Shown: positions 43,571 through 54,355 of the stretch, piece by piece
Position numbering within the stretch: position 1 is the first letter of the stretch
Layout: each line of letters opens with the position of its first letter
Translations under genes and position numbers: made by a program
Notes under the pieces: generated by a model
Seen by the model: only the letters and a program-made list of their open reading frames with translations
Told to the model about the DNA's origin: nothing
Database searches by the model: none
Assembly (NCBI GenBank): GCA_028571685.1
Contig: CM053143.1
Span: 50,647,208-50,711,207 of the forward strand
Direction of reading: 5' to 3'
Length of the DNA stretch: 64,000 nt
From: Heterohyrax brucei
Taxonomy: Eukaryota > Chordata > Mammalia > Hyracoidea > Procaviidae

Positions 43571-44717
43571 ATCATCACATTACTTATCTATGTGCTTGAA
43601 AGAAAACTGAAGGCCTGAGCTGCCATGACAGAAGTATTTTTTTAAGTGAGTTCTGAGAGATAGACAAGATTTTCAACTGGCAGAGTCTGGAATGGACTAT
43701 TACTCCAGTAAGAAATAAAAAGTAATTTCTAACAGCTATATTAGAATGTCACTCGGGACTCAGAAGCAAAATTAAGTTACCACAGATAGCTACTCTATCC
43801 CCTTGAGCCTTCATTCCCATCCTTCCTATCACTGTCCCCTCTTTCAGTCTTCCCCGAGTCCATGAAACAAACCAACCACATCAAACTGGAAACTGAATCC
43901 AAAGTAAGGAGCCCCATGGGATAGGAGGAAAGCTGAGTAACTCTAAAGACAGACTCAAATGCTGCACCATTTGAGTCTCAATGTCCTGGAATGATAAATG
44001 ATCGTTTCCCAACAATCTGCCATTGTTGTTAAAACAAGGGTCTTAACAGAGCCCTCCCACCTGCACTCTACCTTTGTAATTACCACACTTGGTCTCTGTG
44101 CATATATTTCATGGGTGACTCACATAATAAGCTAAGTGATTGGTAAGCAAATTACAAAGCTATAAATACATCAAACGTTGCCTGGAAAAAAGCCTGAGTG
44201 GTTCATGATGTCGGTGATATTCTGACAACTGATCCTTACAGCAGGGCTAAGTTTTCTTCTCCCTTTTCCCCACCACTTAGGTAATTTGATATTATGTATG
44301 GCTCTAAGTATAAATCACAAGTGAATTATTGGAAAGAGGTAACTTGGGCCTGAAAGATTTTAATTATAGCAACATTTCGCATTTATCAGGAGTCTTAGCT
44401 GGACAATCTCCAAACAATCTACATCTAGCCAGAACATTTGGAAACAGGGAAGAACTCTCGGCATGTGAAGCAAATCTGGCTGTGCACCAGTTGACTTATT
44501 CTTGTTATCATCTTTTTTTTTCCCCCCGTCCAAGTGGGAGCTGATGACTGAATCCTAGAAAGATATCCATTGGGTACAGTTTCCGAAAGGGTGAAATGCC
44601 ATGTTTCACAGGCCAAAAGGGACCAAAACTACAGAGTAGCATAATAACAATAATGAAGACAGTCAGCATTGAATGGAAATTTACAGTTAGCACCTTTTCA
44701 GTTTCTATCCTCAACAA
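43571..44717. other. Unassigned, relatively repeat-poor DNA
   Basis: No gene or named repeat. The frames at 44329-44735 on both strands show no domain similarity. Confidence 0.4.
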
Positions 44718-44843
44718 TGGGCTCAAGCACTGCAACGACTGTGGGTATGGTGCAGAGCAGAGCAGTGTTTTGTTTTGTTTTGTTGTAGATGGGGCCGCTG
44801 TGATTTAGAACTGACTCAATGACACCTAAAACAACAACAGCCA
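44718..44843 (+). repeat. RTE LINE 3' tail
   Basis: 'GGGCTCAAGCACTGCAACGA', then 'CTGTGATTTAGAACTGACTC' and 'GACACCTAAAACAACAAC'. A (GTTTT)n-like stretch lies inside. Confidence 0.82.
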
Positions 44844-44974
44844 TCTAGTTTAGCCTCCACATTTTCATTTAAATTTTTTGTCTTTGTCTTGCTTAAAACT
44901 TGTTAGTGTCAGTATTTAATCTTAACAATTCCTGTATTATTATTTGTCATACTGTGTTTCAGGCACCTCCTCTA

Positions 44975-45070
44975 TCTATGAGTCCTGAGAACAGGAATCA
45001 TGTTTTATCTTGCTTTGTCACCCGAGCACCTACTACAGAGCCTGACACAAAATTGGCACTCATCACTCTT
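44975..45070 (+). repeat. L2-like fragment
   Basis: 'ATCATGTTTTATCTTGCTTT' and 'GAGCACCTACTACAGAGCCT' resemble the L2 3' end. Confidence 0.5.
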
Positions 45071-45122
45071 TTGGGTTGTGCTAAAAACTGCATCTTATTA
45101 AGCAAGAGACCTGATTCCACTT

Positions 45123-45183
45123 TACTCTCTCTCTTTCTCTCTCGCTCTGTCTCTCTCTGTCTCTCTGTCCCTCTCTGTCTGTG
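45123..45183. repeat. (TCTC/TCTG)n microsatellite
   Basis: Low-complexity CT-rich tract. Frames at 44900-45297 cross it and are not genes. Confidence 0.88.
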
Positions 45184-45224
45184 AAAGATAAGAACATTTA
45201 TGTGTGCGAGCTTTCCGCTGCTGA

Positions 45225-45430
45225 CAGTGTAGAATCTAAACTCCTCAACATGACACCGGGAGCTCTTCACAGTGAGGCCAGTCTTCCCTTCTGGCATCTT
45301 CTTCCTCCCTCCACCTCAGCACCAAATCTGTGCTAAGCTTCTCCAGTGTCAGGACAAAGATTTGCTCTCCTCCTAGACACATTGCCTAGGCCAGAATAGG
45401 CATTCAATTAAATATTTATGGAATGAAGGA
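45225..45430 (+). repeat. L2 3' fragment
   Basis: 'AACTCCTCAACATGACACCG' and 'AGAATAGGCATTCAATTAAA' then 'TATTTATGGAATGAAGGA' follow the L2 order. Confidence 0.6.
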
Positions 45431-46139
45431 TCTCACTTAGCGGATGTTGAATCTCAAGGCAATGCTCAGAAAGGTCAGAAGCAGAGACAAGAGTGGCAAA
45501 TGGAGGCATGCAGGGAACAAAAGTCCAGAAACAAAGATATTGTAAGGAATGGGAAAAGAAATTGAGGCTTGAATTTTTTCTAAATATTAATGACTATGGG
45601 TAATGTTTACCTACTCACAGAATAAGGGGAAAAGGGATGGATTTTTCTCTGGCAGACAAAGAATTATAAAACTGGTCCAAGTTTACTATGATGCCTAGAG
45701 CTAGTTTTTACAAATATATGCATATTCCATCATAGAGTTCCTCGTGAAGTAAGCTATTTTACAGGTGATGAAGAGTCAGCACAAAGTCAACAGCATTGTT
45801 TCCTCTTCCATGTTTGCTATCACCATGGTCAAAAAGAGATCATTCTGTGTTGAATCCATCAGCAGACAGAACAAGAAATACAAGGATCTGTGTTGCTCAG
45901 ATCAATACAGCCTTCCTACCTGGATCAGGCTGTCCTCATATCCAGAATTCTGGCACTTCTAGAATCAGTTCAGGCCCCAGACCACCAAGGTGGGTGAGGA
46001 ATTACTGCTCAATCAGTAGGGCCCATAGACTTATAGGCAGACAAGGTGCTAAGTGACTTTGCCTTCCAAGGTTGAACAAGATCATCAGAATTGATTTTAC
46101 TGTAAAAGTCGTTGGCAGAGAGTTTTATAGATAATTCTT
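45431..46139. other. Unassigned non-coding DNA
   Basis: Nothing recognised. Two overlapping plus-strand frames at 45765-46056 are not supported. Confidence 0.35.
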
Positions 46140-46232
46140 CATACCTTCTCATAGCAACCTCACTAAGGAAACAGATGCCTAAAAGGGCCAAATGACTTGC
46201 TGGGAACATATGGAAAATCAGTAGTAAAAGGC
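46140..46232 (-). repeat. MIR fragment
   Basis: 'AAGGAAACAGATGCCTAAAA' then 'GGCCAAATGACTTGCTGGGA' fit the reversed MIR middle. Confidence 0.6.
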
Positions 46233-46436
46233 ACTTCCCTCAGCCAGTTTGGTGCTTGGTCCCAGGAACCACATTGTCTCTCCTTTTAAATATGGCCCTG
46301 CTTTGGGGATGAAAAAGTCTTCTTGGCAACATGGAATAATGCATTTGCTAATTGAAAATGTTTACACTTTTTTCTGGATTGCCTCTCTTAAACCTTTTCT
46401 TGAAAAAACTCTAATTAACCCTTCTTTATCACTAAG

Positions 46437-46590
46437 AGGAGCCCTGCTGGCGCAGTGATTAAGCAGTCAGCTGCTAGCCAAAAGATCAGTGGTTCAAATC
46501 CACCAACCACGCCTTAGAAATCCTATAGGGCAGTACTTTCTGTGCTATAGGGTCTATATGAGTTGGAATCAACTCGATGGCAATGGGTCT
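46437..46590 (+). repeat. AfroSINE with perfect 9-bp target duplication
   Basis: 'GAGGAGCCCTGCTGGCGCAG' head, 'GTGGTTCAAATCCACCAACC', 'ATATGAGTTGGAATCAACTC' tail. 'TATCACTAA' is present immediately before and after the element. Confidence 0.94.
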
Positions 46591-46594
46591 GGTA

Positions 46595-46937
46595 TCACTA
46601 AAAAGGACTGGCCTAATGAGAAGAGCTGCCCCAAGGGAATTATCTCTGTTCATAACTGAGACCCTGCTGAAGAACAGCTGTTCTCTCTTGCATAGAAAAC
46701 AGAATCAAGACCAAAAGAAGAGCTAAAGGAAAGTTCCAGTCCAATTTCCTTAGAAGAGCATTGTTTTTCTACCTCTAGATTTATCTAAGAAGAATAAGAG
46801 TGGTGAGAAGAAAGGCACACATATGTCTATAGGATCACAGAAATTTTCAGCTGACTGGTGAGAGATCACTTGGTCAATCAGTAGCAGACTACTGACAGGA
46901 ACTCTGAGTCCTAAGACCATTTTTACTCTGGGAGGCA
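46595..46937. other. Unassigned non-coding DNA
   Basis: Nothing recognised. Confidence 0.35.
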
Positions 46938-47163
46938 ACAGTGCATAGTGTGGTCTTTGAAGCCAGGCTCCTGGCAGAATCCCACTTTTGCATCCTACCC
47001 ATTTTGTGACCTTACGTTTCTTAAAGTCTATACTGTTTCCTCATGTGTAAAATAGTGGCGATCTATCCTTCCATGGGGTTATTATGGCATTTAAATGAAT
47101 GAGCATGTAATTAATGTTTAGAATGATGCCTGGTACTTCGCAAGCACTATGAGCCATTATTTA
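46938..47163 (+). repeat. MIR, almost full length
   Basis: 'TGCATAGTGTGGTCTTTGAA', 'TTTTGTGACCTTACGTTTCT', 'TTTCCTCATGTGTAAAATAG' and 'ATGATGCCTGGTACTTCGCA' follow the forward MIR consensus. Confidence 0.85.
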
Positions 47164-47179
47164 GACTTGGATCTGGAGG

Positions 47180-47340
47180 CTCGGGATTAAGAGCTTAACT
47201 GCTAACCAAAATGTCAGCAGTTGGTTCTAATCCACCAGCAGCTCCTTGGAAGCTATGCCCCTCCTATGGGACAGTTCTACTCTGTCCTACAGGGTTACTA
47301 CAAGTTGGAATTGACTTGACAGCAGCAGGTTTGTCTTGGA
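47180..47340 (+). repeat. AfroSINE
   Basis: 'GGGATTAAGAGCTTAACTGC', 'CTCTGTCCTACAGGGTTACT' and 'AAGTTGGAATTGACTTGACA'; a short insertion lies in the middle (47255-47270). Confidence 0.88.
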
Positions 47341-48511
47341 CTTGGAGTCTTTCCAAACTTCCTTTCAAGCAGTATACCAAAGAACAACATGCAGAAGAAG
47401 GATAAATTCCATGGAACTGGGAAACAAGCTCATCATATAAATCCCTTGCCCATCCAGTTTTCTTTATAGCATGTGATTCTTCCAGGCAGGCTATGGTATC
47501 TTGCTTTGTGTCTAGTTCTTTGCCAACTAGAGTTAAGCACTTCTTTCTTTTTTTAATTTTTACAAAGTATGATCCTAGGATGTGTCTTCTCAGCAACAGC
47601 GTTATTGGCCATACCATCTATACAAAATTATCTTTAACCCAGTATGGTGAGAAATTCAAAAAAGCAGCACAGTTCTCCCTTGTCTCACCAAGCCTGTCTA
47701 CCTTGGACTGTGATGAAACTTGGATCCAGTTGTATGTTCTCATCTTACTCTGGGCTAAGAAAGGAAACTGAGAGTTATTCTGAGGAAGTGAGAGCAACTA
47801 AAGGTAAGGAAACTCCTTCCCTGAGGTCTCCCTATTATGGTCGAGAAGCCCTTAGAAGGTATACTCATGAACGAGATCTTAGATGTCGATACAAACTCCT
47901 GCACTGACCTCAGAAAGAAATGTCTGAGTATTCCTAGTAGGGTACTTCAGGGGGTGGGGGGGCTTTGGGTACCAAGTCCAGGAATGCTAACGAGTGACGG
48001 AAAGAAATGGAAGGAGACAAGGAGGCAAAATGAACAAAATGCCTGATATGTCGTCACGCCAACAAGGAAGATGTGAGAAGGTGAAGTGTGAGGAGAAATT
48101 TGTCACAGTAGCCAATAAACCATGAGGGCCAAAATGTTTGGCTCGAGTAACTCAGAATATGCTCCCTGCCTACAGCAGGATTTGGCTGTAAGTCAGCAAA
48201 TCCAGCAATAGAATTTCTTTTCCAGGAGACACAGAAAGTCCATTAACATAGACACACAGACACACGCATACACACACTTGCATGTACATGCATACACGAA
48301 CTGTCATCTCTTATACAGTACCCTTTATGAGCAGGGAAAGAAACACAGCATTTTTATTAGTTATTAGATTTCCAAACCATGCACAACATTGTAAATTATC
48401 AGAACCTTTTGCCAAGGCATCAAAGGATATTTTAAGCATGATTTTTGAAAATTCTAAGGATATGCCATATGGCTTGTGGCAATTTCCTTCTATTCCCCCC
48501 TTTGTGAAAAG
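47341..48511. other. Unassigned DNA with a CA-rich tract
   Basis: A 'CACACAGACACACGCATACA'-type microsatellite lies at about 48249-48298. No exon recognised. The frames between 47264 and 48046 lack domain features. Confidence 0.4.
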
Positions 48512-48636
48512 CTAAACAAAAACACCAGAATATGATCAAGATGTTAACAGTGGTCCTATCTGGGTTGTGAGAGTGCTGGTAATTTTTCCTTTGGTTTTCA
48601 CTGTTTTTGTTTATTTGTATTTTCTAATGTATCTCC
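48512..48636 (+). repeat. L1M 3' fragment
   Basis: 'TGTTAACAGTGGTCCTATCT', 'GGGTTGTGAGAGTGCTGG' and 'TTTATTTGTATTTTCTAATG' match an L1 3' end. Confidence 0.65.
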
Positions 48637-48713
48637 AGGAGTCCTTGGGTGGCACAACAATTAAGTTGTTTGGCTGATAACTGAAAGGTTAGTTGTCCAA
48701 ACCTACCCAGAGT
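48637..48713 (+). repeat. AfroSINE, 5' part, split by an RTE tail
   Basis: 'CAGGAGTCCTTGGGTGGCAC' head to 'AAACCTACCCAGAGT'. The remainder follows the RTE insertion. Confidence 0.82.
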
Positions 48714-48715
48714 TT

Positions 48716-48928
48716 GTCTGGAAAGATCAAGCCCTGGAGAAGGACATCATGCTCGGTAGAGCGGAGGGTCAGCGAAAAGTGTCCTCAATGACAAGGATTG
48801 ACACAGTGGCCACAACGATGGTCTTAAGCATAAAAACGATTGTGGACATGGCAGTGTTTTATTCTGTTGTACATAGGATTGCTATGAGTTAGAACCACCT
48901 CGATGGCACTTAACAATAACAACACCCA
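48716..48928 (+). repeat. RTE LINE 3' end inserted in an AfroSINE
   Basis: 'CCTGGAGAAGGACATCATGC', 'CACAGTGGCCACAACGATGG', 'TTGCTATGAGTTAGAACCAC', 'GCACTTAACAATAACAAC'. 'ACCCAGAGT' before and 'ACCCAGAAGT' after look like its target duplication. Confidence 0.82.
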
Positions 48929-49175
48929 GAAGTATCTCAGAAAATGAGCCTGGTGATCTACTCTGGAAGGATTCAGCCTTTAAAATCCTATGGAAAAGTT
49001 CTACTATACATGCATGAGGTCTGGAACCACATAGATTTTTTTCTGATATTTAAAACAAATCAGAAGGAAGATTTGTGATCTACTTCCGAAAGATCACAGC
49101 CAATGAAAAACCCTGTTCAGCACAGTTCTACTCTGACACGTTGGGGTTATTATGAGTTAGAATCTACTTGACAGA
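48929..49175 (+). repeat. AfroSINE, remaining parts
   Basis: 'TGAGCCTGGTGATCTACTCT' continues the split SINE. A second tail with 'TCCGAAAGATCACAGCCAAT' and 'ATTATGAGTTAGAATCTACT' is probably another partial long-variant copy. Confidence 0.72.
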
Positions 49176-49189
49176 AAAAATACTTATAA

Positions 49190-49322
49190 TGTTGTTGCTA
49201 GGTGCTGTTATACTGTAGCCTGTTGTTGCAACCATTGTGCCACTTTCTCTCATTAAGGGTTTTCCTCTATTTCATTGCCTCTCTACTTACCGAGCCTGAT
49301 GTCCTTCTCCAGGGAGTTAAGT
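49190..49322 (-). repeat. RTE LINE 3' end
   Basis: 'TTGTTGCTAGGTGCTGTTAT', 'TTGTTGCAACCATTGTGCCA' and 'CCTGATGTCCTTCTCCAGGG' are the reversed RTE terminus with a short deletion. Confidence 0.8.
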
Positions 49323-50139
49323 GTTAAAACAGAATGACCCAAAGCAAAACAATTTCCAGTGAGCAGCCTTGCTGTTTTATGAAGTTCCCTCAAGAGGCTT
49401 GGCTATGCAGTCTGTAGTAGGGCCAGACGACACCTCACTGAGCCAGCCAGTATTGAGTGCAGTCTCCACGAGAAAGGGCAAGACCACCAGAGAAGGACAG
49501 AAGGGGTTAAGAACACAAGGAAATCACACAGATAATTTCAGTCTTGCAGAAATGCTGAAGCCCACATGAAGACTGTGCTAAGCAAAAGGTCCCAAGAGGA
49601 GGCTCAACACCACCTGAAGACCTACCAAACATTGAGCAAAAGAAGCCCCCAAAGCCACACATGACCAAGTGGCCCTCTGTAACTCAGCTGGAACATGCCT
49701 TCTGCAAAGCTGCCATCCAGTTTTCACAACGCATGTAAGTTTAAGTGCTAATTAATTGGGTGTGGATGGAGAAGTAAGTGTAATTTAATTAAAGCTAGTG
49801 CTATCTGAGGTTTTCAAATTGAAGACCACTTGGTTCTAGGTATTAGCCAGACTACAAATCAGTCGTGTGCTCCAAATCTCTTCTGCTCCGATAATGGGCA
49901 AATACCCTTGAATGGCCCATTGAGAGGTTCACTTTGGTTTTACACAGGTACGTGTCCACAAGTCAAGTAATATCTTCCACATGCACCTTGTCCCCTTGAT
50001 ATTCAGCAAAGCACAACATCAGAAACCCTGACCCTTCCTTTAAAAATTGCAATTGCAGCTTACCAAACCCTTCCGGGATTGACGGGCTCTGCCTAATAGC
50101 ATTCAATTCAGGATCATTAATTACAATTAATTACAATCA
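49323..50139. other. Unique-looking DNA with an AT-rich, TAAT-dense block
   Basis: No repeat recognised. 49735-49860 and 50045-50139 hold many TAATTA/ATTAAT cores, for example 'GTGCTAATTAATTGGG' and 'TCATTAATTACAATTAATTA'. This is the least repeat-like stretch in the right half. Confidence 0.45.
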
Positions 50140-50345
50140 CACAGAGCCCTTGATGTTGCAAGTGGTTAGCATACTTGGATGCCAGCCAAAAGTTTGGAGG
50201 CTTGAGTTTTGCCAGAGGCACCTCCAAATAAAGGCCTGGCAGCCTACTTCTGAAAAATCAGCCACTGCAAACTCTATAGAGCACACTTCATTTCTGGCAT
50301 ACATGAGTTGGAACTGACACTGTAGCAATTGGTTTGAGGATTTTT
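50140..50345 (+). repeat. AfroSINE, long variant
   Basis: 'CACAGAGCCCTTGATGTTGC' head, 'CAGCCTACTTCTGAAAAATC' middle, 'TACATGAGTTGGAACTGACA' tail, then a (GTTTT)n run. Confidence 0.88.
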
Positions 50346-50984
50346 GTTTTGTTTTGTTTTGAATTATTTTGTACCCACTGGACATCATACCAGTTTCAGT
50401 TGTCATGTCACAGGGTCTTTAGTGTTTCAGAAGTGACCAGCAGCATCATGCTTTCCAGTCACCTCCATGCATGTGTCACAGCTCAGATGTGCCCCAATCT
50501 GAGGCAGATAAGAAGGACAAAGCAGGAATTCCGGCAAAAGAAATCCCGGTCTCTAGAGAAGGAATGGAGACTGGGATAGAAGACTACAGTCTCACAGTAG
50601 TATTTAAAGTAAAAACACTTATTTGGGTTCATACGAGGTGTTACACCTTAGGGTGCCCCGTGAACGTGTGGGACACAGCAGCTACCCACAGATAGAGGCT
50701 TACCTGTGACCAAGCCCCAGCTGTACCTCATTTCAAGAATCTGGATCAGCCTGTTATTAAGCCCATCTAAAGTTCACTTGGAGACTTACCTCTCCTGTGA
50801 CCAGGTCCACAGGGTCTGTCATTGCAGTCCTAAGCCCCAGCCCAGAAGTGAGGGACCTGCTCCTCGCTGGCAGCCCTCCTTAAGCTGTCTGTCAGTCCTT
50901 GTCCTACCGCTTAGCACATTGCCTTTCTCCCCAACCCTATTTGAGCTCTATCACATATGGCAACAGTGAGAGAAACGCATCTGA
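50346..50984. other. Unassigned non-coding DNA
   Basis: Somewhat GC-richer; no exon supported. Frames at 50334-50969 have no domain similarity. Confidence 0.35.
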
Positions 50985-51180
50985 CAACCTGTGCCTGAGC
51001 CCCAATACCAGCTGTGTGACCTTCGGCAAATTCTTCTAGAAACTTCAGATTTCTTATCCATAAAATGAGGGCAGAAAGAGTTTCTTCATTCTAGAGTTCT
51101 CATGTGTCTCAAGTGGGAAAATGAATGCAGAGTAGCTGGAACATAGTTAAATATTCAATAAATTTTCACAATGATGATGA
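50985..51180 (+). repeat. MIR
   Basis: 'CCAGCTGTGTGACCTTCGGC', 'ATTTCTTATCCATAAAATGA' and 'AACATAGTTAAATATTCAAT' follow the forward MIR. Confidence 0.88.
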
Positions 51181-51291
51181 CAGTGATGCAAAAGAGGTGA
51201 GGAAAATAGGATGGAGGGTGGTAACACCTGCCACATGCCTGGCACCCTACCGTCTGAGATCACCATGCTCTCTGGATCCCATGCTCTGCCG

Positions 51292-51357
51292 CAGTAGTTC
51301 TCAACCAGAGGTAATTCACTCTCCCAGGGACATTTGGTAGCTTTTAGAGACCTTGTT
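51292..51357 (+). mobile_element. MER5A (hAT-Charlie MITE), left part
   Basis: 'CAGTAGTTCTCAACCAGAGG' is the MER5A terminal inverted repeat and start; 'CTCCCAGGGACATTTGG' follows. Split by a SINE and resumed at 51548. Confidence 0.9.
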
Positions 51358-51547
51358 TTCCTGGATGGCAGCAACTGACTGCAATCAACTGGTTGGCAGT
51401 TCAAGCTTACCTAACAGCACTGAGGAAGAAAGTCCTGGCAATGTGCTTCTGTAATGATTACAGCCAAGAAAATCCTATGGAGCAGTTCTACTCGGTAACA
51501 AATGGGGTCGCCATGCTCGAGTCACCTCCATGACAACTGTTTTGTTT
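51358..51547 (+). repeat. AfroSINE inserted in MER5A
   Basis: 'CAATCAACTGGTTGGCAGTT', 'GTAATGATTACAGCCAAGAA', 'GTCGCCATGCTCGAGTCACC' tail. 'TTAGAGACCTTGTT' before and 'TTAGAGACATTGTT' after are a 14-bp duplication with one mismatch. Confidence 0.9.
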
Positions 51548-51739
51548 GTTTTTTCTTAGAGACATTGTTGATTGTCATAGCTGGGTTTATACAGGGTGAG
51601 GGGTTGGAAGGAGAATGCTACTGATACCTAGTAGATAACACCCTCCAATGCAGAGCACAGCCCCCACCCCACACACCCCCACACAACAAAGAATTATTTG
51701 GCACAAAATGCCAATTGTGCCAAGGTTGAGAAATCCTGC
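51548..51739 (+). mobile_element. MER5A, right part
   Basis: 'GACATTGTTGATTGTCATAG', 'AACAAAGAATTATTTGGCAC' and the closing 'GTTGAGAAATCCTG' are the MER5A 3' half and terminal inverted repeat. Confidence 0.92.
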
Positions 51740-52721
51740 TAGGTCAGTACTAGTCTCACCTGGCTTCCTGTACCCGTTGTGGTCAACCTACCCATAGTTG
51801 TGGTGGCTGTGACTTGTTTTTAAGACCTCATCCCTCCCAGGAGTGGCCCACATAGCTTTCTACTGAGCTCTCTGCCCCTAGAATTTTTGGTCAAAAGCCC
51901 AACAGGCTTCATTGCCTTGACTTGAGTCTGTAACAGCAGGGCACTAGAAGACCGACTCGGCCTTGCCTCTGACCAGGAACAGACTAGAAACTGCTTCCTG
52001 CAGGCTGTGGCAGAAAGCCATATGAAAACAAGCACAGCAGGCAGTGAGTGTTCCACCCAAACTGGCCCCACACCAGATCCAGACCATGACTCACCACCAC
52101 ATGCTGCCACCACCTCTCAGCACAACCTTTCTTTATCCCTTCATTAGCTGTAAATCTTCAGGAGCAAAACACTGGTGAACAGACTGGGAAGACCCTGGCA
52201 GAATAACACACCAGGCAAATGCCCAAATAAAAATTCAGAATTAAATGCCCAGGCTTTGCATGAATGCCAATCATGGCAAACCAAGGCACCATGAGCCATG
52301 GCTGCAGACTAGGGAAGTGGACAAATGGAACCCCCTCTCTTGACATAATTCAAATTATGTGGCAACACTTAGCACCCTCTCCAGGAGAAGGAACAGATGT
52401 GTTTAGCAATACCCAGATGGCTGGGGACGAATTGAAGGACCTGTGTAATGTTTGCCCATAATTCATGCCTGCACACACAATGAGAGCCTAAAGAAATTTC
52501 CTTGTGTTCCTGACTCCTCTTATGTAAAATGGAATTAATATTAAGTCTTCCATGCACTGTTGTGAGAAACAATTAACACAGGTTATTAAATAGCCCTTTG
52601 GCTTAAAATAAATAAGCAGAATATTGGCTTTGTTGTTTCATCATTTTCAGAGGCAAACCGTCATGTTGACAAAAGGCCAGGGGACGAGTCTTCTGCAGGG
52701 AAATTTTACTCGGCTTGGTCT
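51740..52721. other. Unassigned, unique-looking DNA
   Basis: GC-richer (notably 51800-52120). No exon supported; frames at 51820-52113 (minus) and 52264-52461 (plus) show no domain similarity. Confidence 0.4.
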
Positions 52722-52893
52722 CACTGCTGTTAGGAGTTGTCCAGCCTATTTCAACTCATAGCGACCCCGTGAGACAAAGTAGAACTGCCTCGTAGGGTTT
52801 TCTTGGCTGTAATCTTTATGGAAACAGATCACCAGGTCCTTCTCCTGTGGAGCCACTAGATGGGTTTGAACTGCCAATCTACCGGTTATCTAG
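52722..52893 (-). repeat. AfroSINE, long variant
   Basis: 'TTTCAACTCATAGCGACCCC', 'GCTGTAATCTTTATGGAAAC' and 'GGGTTTGAACTGCCAATCTA' in reverse orientation. Confidence 0.9.
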
Positions 52894-52904
52894 TCTCACC
52901 AGAG

Positions 52905-53035
52905 CTGTCTTTCTCAAAGTGTAGCCTCCTAATCATTGGAATCAGACACACCTGGGAATTCTGAATACAAACAAATTCACCGGCAGCAGCAACCTTGTGA
53001 ACTGGAGTTTCTTTTGGAAGAGTTTGAGAACAGGG
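52905..53035 (+). mobile_element. MER20-like hAT MITE remnant
   Basis: 'TTTCTCAAAGTGTAGCCTCC', 'ACACCTGGGAATTCTGAATA' and the closing 'GAGTTTGAGAACAGG' resemble MER20-type Charlie elements. Diverged. Confidence 0.5.
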
Positions 53036-53451
53036 TAACTTAATAAACCCTGGGATGGCTCCACCACTGCTGCTATTTCCAGCAGCAAAAATCAAAATAC
53101 CCGAGTCCTTTTCTGGCTTATTTTCTCTACCAGTGTTACCCCACCTTTTTCAAGAGGAGTTCCTGGGCAAGATGGGACAAATCCAGAATGACTCATCTGA
53201 AGGAAACTGTTCAATCTCACACCACTGTTTACAATACTGGCAGCCACAAGCTGCCATTGCCCTTTTAGTTCTGTAATTTCTCTCAACATCCTTAAACTTT
53301 AGAAGGACTTAGTGTTTTCCCCTTTTAAAGACAGATGCCCACTGTCCTGAACAAAATCCTATCACCATTACACCTCATTTGTTACCAGGAAACTAATCAC
53401 AAATAAACAGACCTCACCCTAAATTCATCAGCCTCTCCTTCCCTCCCCCTC
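53036..53451. other. Unassigned non-coding DNA
   Basis: Nothing recognised. Confidence 0.35.
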
Positions 53452-53590
53452 TGTAATTTTTTGAGTATTTAATATGTGTGCCAAACATTCGGATATGTTA
53501 TCCTCGCAGCGGTCTTGTGAGGATTTATCTCTGTTTTCCAGATGAGGGAACTGAACCACCAACAGGGCTATCTAAGTACCAGCACTGGTA
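53452..53590 (-). repeat. MIR fragment
   Basis: 'GAGTATTTAATATGTGTGCC', 'CTTGTGAGGATTTATCTCTG' and 'TTCCAGATGAGGGAACTGAA' fit reversed MIR. Confidence 0.72.
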
Positions 53591-53616
53591 TTTGATGGGG
53601 TTATCTCTACCCAAGA

Positions 53617-53769
53617 GGGCAGTGGTGGTTCAGTGGTGGAATTCTCACCTTCTGTGAAGAAGAACTGGGTTTGATTCCCAGCCAGTGCACCTCAAGTGCA
53701 GCCACCATTCATCTGTCAGTGGAGGCTTGTGTGTTGCTATGATGCTGAGCTGATTTCAGCAGTTTCCAG
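53617..53769 (+). repeat. tRNA-Gly-headed SINE, 5' part
   Basis: Best-preserved Gly-tRNA head in the window: 'GCAGTGGTGGTTCAGTGGTG', 'GAATTCTCACCTTCTGTG', 'GGTTTGATTCCCAGCCAGTG'. The body begins 'CACCATTCATCTGTCAGTGG'. An LTR interrupts it at 53770, and a short tail ('GACACAGCTAACAACAAC') may follow the LTR up to 54313. Confidence 0.82.
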
Positions 53770-54256
53770 ACTTTGGTTGAATGATTTTCCCCAAAATATC
53801 TGTCAACTCATCTAGGTCATGATTCCCAGTATTGCATGATTTTGTACCATTTTGCCATCTGATGTAACCTCCCCATGCGTTATAAATCCTATCACTCCAA
53901 TATGAGATAGATTAGTGGCAGTATATCAATGAAGTCTCCAAGATTAGATGGTGTCTTAAGCCAATCTCTTTTGAGGTACAAAAGAAGCAAACAGAGAGGC
54001 ATGGGGATCTCATGCCACCAAGAAAGCAAAGCCAAGAGCAGAGCACTTGGGACCTGCAACTCCTGCCTGCACTGAGATACTACCAGACCAAGGGAAAACT
54101 GAAGATGAGGACCTGACAGTCAGACAAAGTCTTTTCCTGGAAGTGATGCCCTGAATTTGAACTTGTAGCCTACTAAACTGTGAGACAATAAATTCTCTTT
54201 GTTAAAGTCATCCACTTGTGGTATTTCTGTTATAGCATTTCTAGACAACTAAGACA
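53770..54256 (+). repeat. MaLR LTR inserted in the tRNA-Gly SINE
   Basis: 'TCATGATTCCCAGTATTGCA', 'GGTGTCTTAAGCCAATCTCT', 'AATAAATTCTC' and the end 'CTAGACAACTAAGACA' match the 13378-type LTR. The 5' edge is blurred. Confidence 0.82.
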
Positions 54257-54355
54257 TGGACCACTATGATTTGATCCCATGGTGTCTAGCATTGACACAG
54301 CTAACAACAACAGTGTTCCTATTGTCTCCAAGAAATTATAATTTCTAAGTAGCTA

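Noticed and set aside
44998..45297. 99-codon minus-strand frame with Arg/Glu-rich segment
   Set aside because: The charged segment is the translated CT-rich microsatellite.
51820..52113. 97-codon minus-strand frame in GC-richer DNA as a possible exon
   Set aside because: No domain, no supported splice sites, and no way to test conservation here.
53617..53692. Possible tRNA-Gly gene
   Set aside because: The A and B boxes are present, but the anticodon arm and acceptor pairing are degraded and a SINE body follows; it is a SINE head.
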